Origin: Burhinus oedicnemus
Lineage: Eukaryota; Chordata; Aves; Charadriiformes; Burhinidae
DNA: 64,000 nt
Assembly (NCBI GenBank): GCA_008921705.1
Contig: VFFE01007605.1
Location: forward strand, 4,953,140-5,017,139
Reading direction: 5' to 3'
Program-made: the position numbers and the translations under genes
Notes under the pieces: generated by a model
What the model was told of the DNA's origin: nothing
The model's input: the letters and a program-made list of their open reading frames with translations, nothing else
Database searches by the model: none
Shown here: piece by piece, positions 61,127 to 64,000 of the stretch
How the letters are laid out: every line of letters begins with the position of its first letter
Position numbering within the stretch: the stretch's first letter is position 1

Positions 61127-62558
61127 AGAGCCGCTCTGCGGTGGCACAGCGCTGGTCCCAGAGGAACCTGCCCTCACCTCCCCTCTTGCCTTCATAGTCC
61201 AACCCTGCCATGCTGACACAGCCGGGGAGCGCACGTCGCTGTGCTAATTAGCAGCCCTTCGTCAGTTTGCAAGGGGGGACACAACCTGCAGGGAGGATGG
61301 CCAGAGCTGCTGCCTCCCTGCCCTCGCAGGGGCCAAGGTTACATGGCAGCGTGCCCGTGGTACGTCTGCGGGGTGGCAGGAGACCCAAGTACCGTAAAAG
61401 GGGATGAGGGAGAGAGGGGAATAAAGACATTATTGACCAGAGACGTACCCTCCGCCAGCCCTGTGGCGCAGCGCTGCCGGCAGAGCCCCCGCTTCGGCTA
61501 CTTTCCGAGCGCTCTGCAGAGAGCTCGGCGACTTTCTTGCCATGGCTTGGCCTGGGAGCTGATGGAGCAGAGTCCGACCGCTGTGCCAGGAGGCGGAGAA
61601 GTAGAGGGAGGGTCGCTCTGCTACATTTACCACTGCTCTAACACATCCACTAACGCTTTACAGCCTTCCAGCATGGGAGCGGCTTACACCATAGTAGGAT
61701 TCATATATTAAAAGAAACCAACAGAGAAATAGTTTACAACTATGTACAATGAAAGGAACTCCATACGGGATTGCTGGGTGTATATACATGAGTGTAGATT
61801 GGCACAGTGGCGACCACTCCAGCGTTGTATCTGCTTGCAAGGACCATGCATCTAAACCACGGGCTTTGCTAGTGCGGATTTTCAGCACAGATCCCCCAGG
61901 AGCGGCCAAAGACAGAGGGTCCAAAAGGCAAAACAACCATAGGTGGAGGCCATTTGGATATGTATGGTCCCAACAGAGGAGGGCAGCAGGCAAATACCTC
62001 TCCTGCTGCGTTTTCTAGCCTGTTTGCATCTTAAGAAAATTATTTCTTATTAAATACAATACCTTATACATTCAACCGACAGTTCAGCTAGTTTGGGGTT
62101 GGTTTTCATTTTACCCTTTCACCTCTCATTTGTGCAAGATAATATATACAGCTCCGGATCCCCACCTGCTTCCTTCTTTCTGGCCAACACGAGGATAAAC
62201 TATAGGAATTGGTATCTGGTGACAGACATAGTATCCCTTTTCCTATGATTTATCATACACAAGCTAGCAAATGTTATAAATATAGAAAGTTGGTGGTTTT
62301 TTTTAATTCCCCATTCAATAAATATCTACAGTTAAGCTTAACTAAACCCCAAGTAATCCAGGTTAAATGAATTCTTAAAACAAAAGACACCAGAACTCCC
62401 ATCAGTACGCTCCTGCCAACCCCTACGCACCAACTGTATTGCAACCAAGCAAATGGGATTCCTGGAAATGCTACATGAGCTCTGCCTATTGCTTATCTAA
62501 TTAGAGATGACATTTTACTGTCACTGCTGTGCATTTGCTGAGGAAATTTCCTCTAATT

Positions 62559-62576
62559 AAAAAAAAAAAAAAAAAA
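62559..62576. repeat. Poly-A run (A18)
   Basis: Homopolymer; poly-U on the SPRY4 sense strand. Confidence 0.9.
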
Positions 62577-64000
62577 GAGACTAGATCAGTTTTCTGCATG
62601 CAACAAGTACCTACCTACTTATTACAGTGTTGCATGTTTGGACAAAGATTTTTATTTAGCACCTTGTAGTTGTCAAGAGAAAGGGGTTACTGCATCTTAA
62701 GGGAATGCAGAACTGGCCCTAGGATGAGTGCACGGACAAAGCCAATGATATTCACTTACTGAAAACCATGGGCAAATTTCTTAAGTACGCTCTCTTCCCT
62801 CCCCTGGCTTTGCCTAGCATTTCTTAACACTAAAATAAACATTAAAAGCATTCTCTACATTTAAAAAGACACACTTTTGTACAGAGGAGGCAAAAGTCGA
62901 ACAGCAGCAGCAGAGATGGGGGAATGGGCTGTGCTTCAAGCAAATGCCATTCTTCCCCAGGACAAAAAGAAAATAAAAATCTTAATATTTGATGAGCAAA
63001 GAACAGCTTGTTCCAGGAGAGGAGGCACTGGACTGATACCCCTATAAAAATATACCTATGTGTATCCTACACTTTTTGTGACTTCTTAACAGAGCTTGAG
63101 AGGTTTAGAGAACCAAACACTGAACGTCTTCACTTTGTGGCATAAGTTAAGATCCCCTTTGCTCCAGCACCGGGGGAGCAAGCAGGCGTGCTGGGGAAAT
63201 GGGATTCAACCAACATCCTTCTGGAGCGGGTTTGTACTGTTGATGTAAAATTAATATTCCGTTGAGTGAAACCTGATGCTACAGATCAGCTTACAGGCAG
63301 AACAACATGGTGTTGGTACAACTGCCTGAACACATCCTGCCGCTGTTCTTCCCATGGCGGGAGCAACCCCACTACCATCTTGCTTTAAAAAAGAGGGTCC
63401 AAATCAATGTGGCCAGGTGGGTTCAGAGAAAGCGATATGTCTAAATGTTAAGAGACCCTTAAACAAATGAACTGTATCTTTACTTCTGGCTCAAAACCTT
63501 TGAGGGACACAGAAAGCTTTTGAGAAACATGTACTTTGTGTGTAACTGGCCCTTCTAATGGTGTGCGGGTGGGGAAGGAGGGAGTTAACCCGTCACCTTC
63601 AACAGGCTGCTGGTAGCAAACCAGAATTTGGAAGGAAAACGAAAACAAGAAGCCCACCCTGAATGTGAATCCAATGCAGCTGTCTGCAGAAGGGAATGGG
63701 TATTGCTTGTGCGGCCGTGCCAGCCAAGCGAGCAGTTAATGGTTTTCGTTGTATGCAGGCATGGTGAGCAGCCGTCTGTCCATCCAAACCGGGAGTTTTT
63801 AAGCAGCTGTACTTCATGATATACATAGGTTTTCAGCCTTCGCTCTACATTATTAAGATTCCTCCTTTGGCCCCATGTATTTAAATTCTGACCAGTTCCA
63901 AAACCCTGAATAACCCAAAGTGCTTCAGTTTGTGGAAATAGTAGCTTCTGCTTTCTCTGAAGGCAAAAGTCTAACGTTATCTGCAGGACACAGGTTATTA

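Larger units (their letters stand above)
60500..64000 (-). other. SPRY4: Candidate SPRY4 3' UTR (minus strand, partial)
   Basis: From about 60.5 kb to the window end the sequence becomes AU-rich with few open frames. Read on the minus strand it ends in AU-rich text with ATTTA pentamers (plus TAAAT at 60627-60631 and 60655-60659), a variant TATAAA signal (plus TTTATA at 60532-60537) and a downstream GU-rich stretch (60494-60509). In human, SPRY4 lies next to NDFIP1 on the opposite strand and has a 3' UTR of several kb. SPRY4 is a Sprouty-family inhibitor of receptor tyrosine kinase/MAPK signalling. No SPRY4 coding sequence (cysteine-rich SPR domain) is visible, so this rests on synteny and composition. 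Confidence 0.42.

Noticed and set aside
1..64000. CRISPR arrays, operons, prokaryotic mobile elements, tRNA or rRNA genes
   Set aside because: No regularly spaced repeats, no cloverleaf A/B boxes noticed, and the DNA is clearly vertebrate with spliced genes.

Overview
The window is vertebrate nuclear DNA, almost certainly from a bird. The spliced genes have GT-AG introns and CpG-island promoters. The interspersed repeats are CR1 LINE tails of the avian kind, with no mammalian Alu, B1 or L1. Three genes were recognised by reading spliced exons: the last coding exon of RNF14 (+), all coding exons of GNPDA1 (-) and all coding exons of NDFIP1 (+). This matches the human 5q31 order RNF14 - GNPDA1 - NDFIP1 - SPRY4, so SPRY4 is expected next on the minus strand. 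The last 3.5 kb look like its 3' UTR, but no SPRY4 coding sequence lies in the window.

Layout. 1-556: RNF14 intron. 557-614: RNF14 C-terminal exon, followed by its 3' UTR. About 1.9-4.7 kb: short convergent intergenic stretch with an old CR1 fragment. 4,896-8,493: GNPDA1 on the minus strand in six coding exons (288 aa). 8.04-8.70 kb: its CpG island, with a YY1-type element and a 3-codon uORF. 8,784-9,395: a solo retroviral LTR with an exact 6-bp target duplication, in the same sense as GNPDA1. 9.4-15.5 kb: intergenic. 15.49-16.47 kb: two head-to-head CR1 copies forming an inverted repeat next to the NDFIP1 CpG island. 16,724-31,907: NDFIP1 in seven coding exons (215 aa), with a 9.8-kb first intron and a long 3' UTR probably ending near 35.13 kb. 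35.1-60.5 kb: GC-rich intergenic DNA without a supportable gene, carrying AT-rich islands that look like candidate regulatory elements and one 50-N assembly gap. 60.5-64 kb: AU-rich candidate SPRY4 3' UTR.

The genes are neighbours, not a pathway. RNF14 is a RING-in-between-RING ubiquitin ligase. GNPDA1 deaminates glucosamine-6-phosphate to fructose-6-phosphate. NDFIP1 is an endosomal/Golgi membrane adaptor that recruits and activates NEDD4-family ubiquitin ligases. I found no prokaryote-type system, CRISPR array or novel gene cluster. The most interesting points are the LTR upstream of GNPDA1, the uORF/YY1 arrangement, the 77-bp GNPDA1 intron, the inverted CR1 pair at the NDFIP1 promoter, and CTCF-like sites at the NDFIP1 3' side. 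Many long open frames in the GC-rich DNA run on both strands at once and were judged non-coding.
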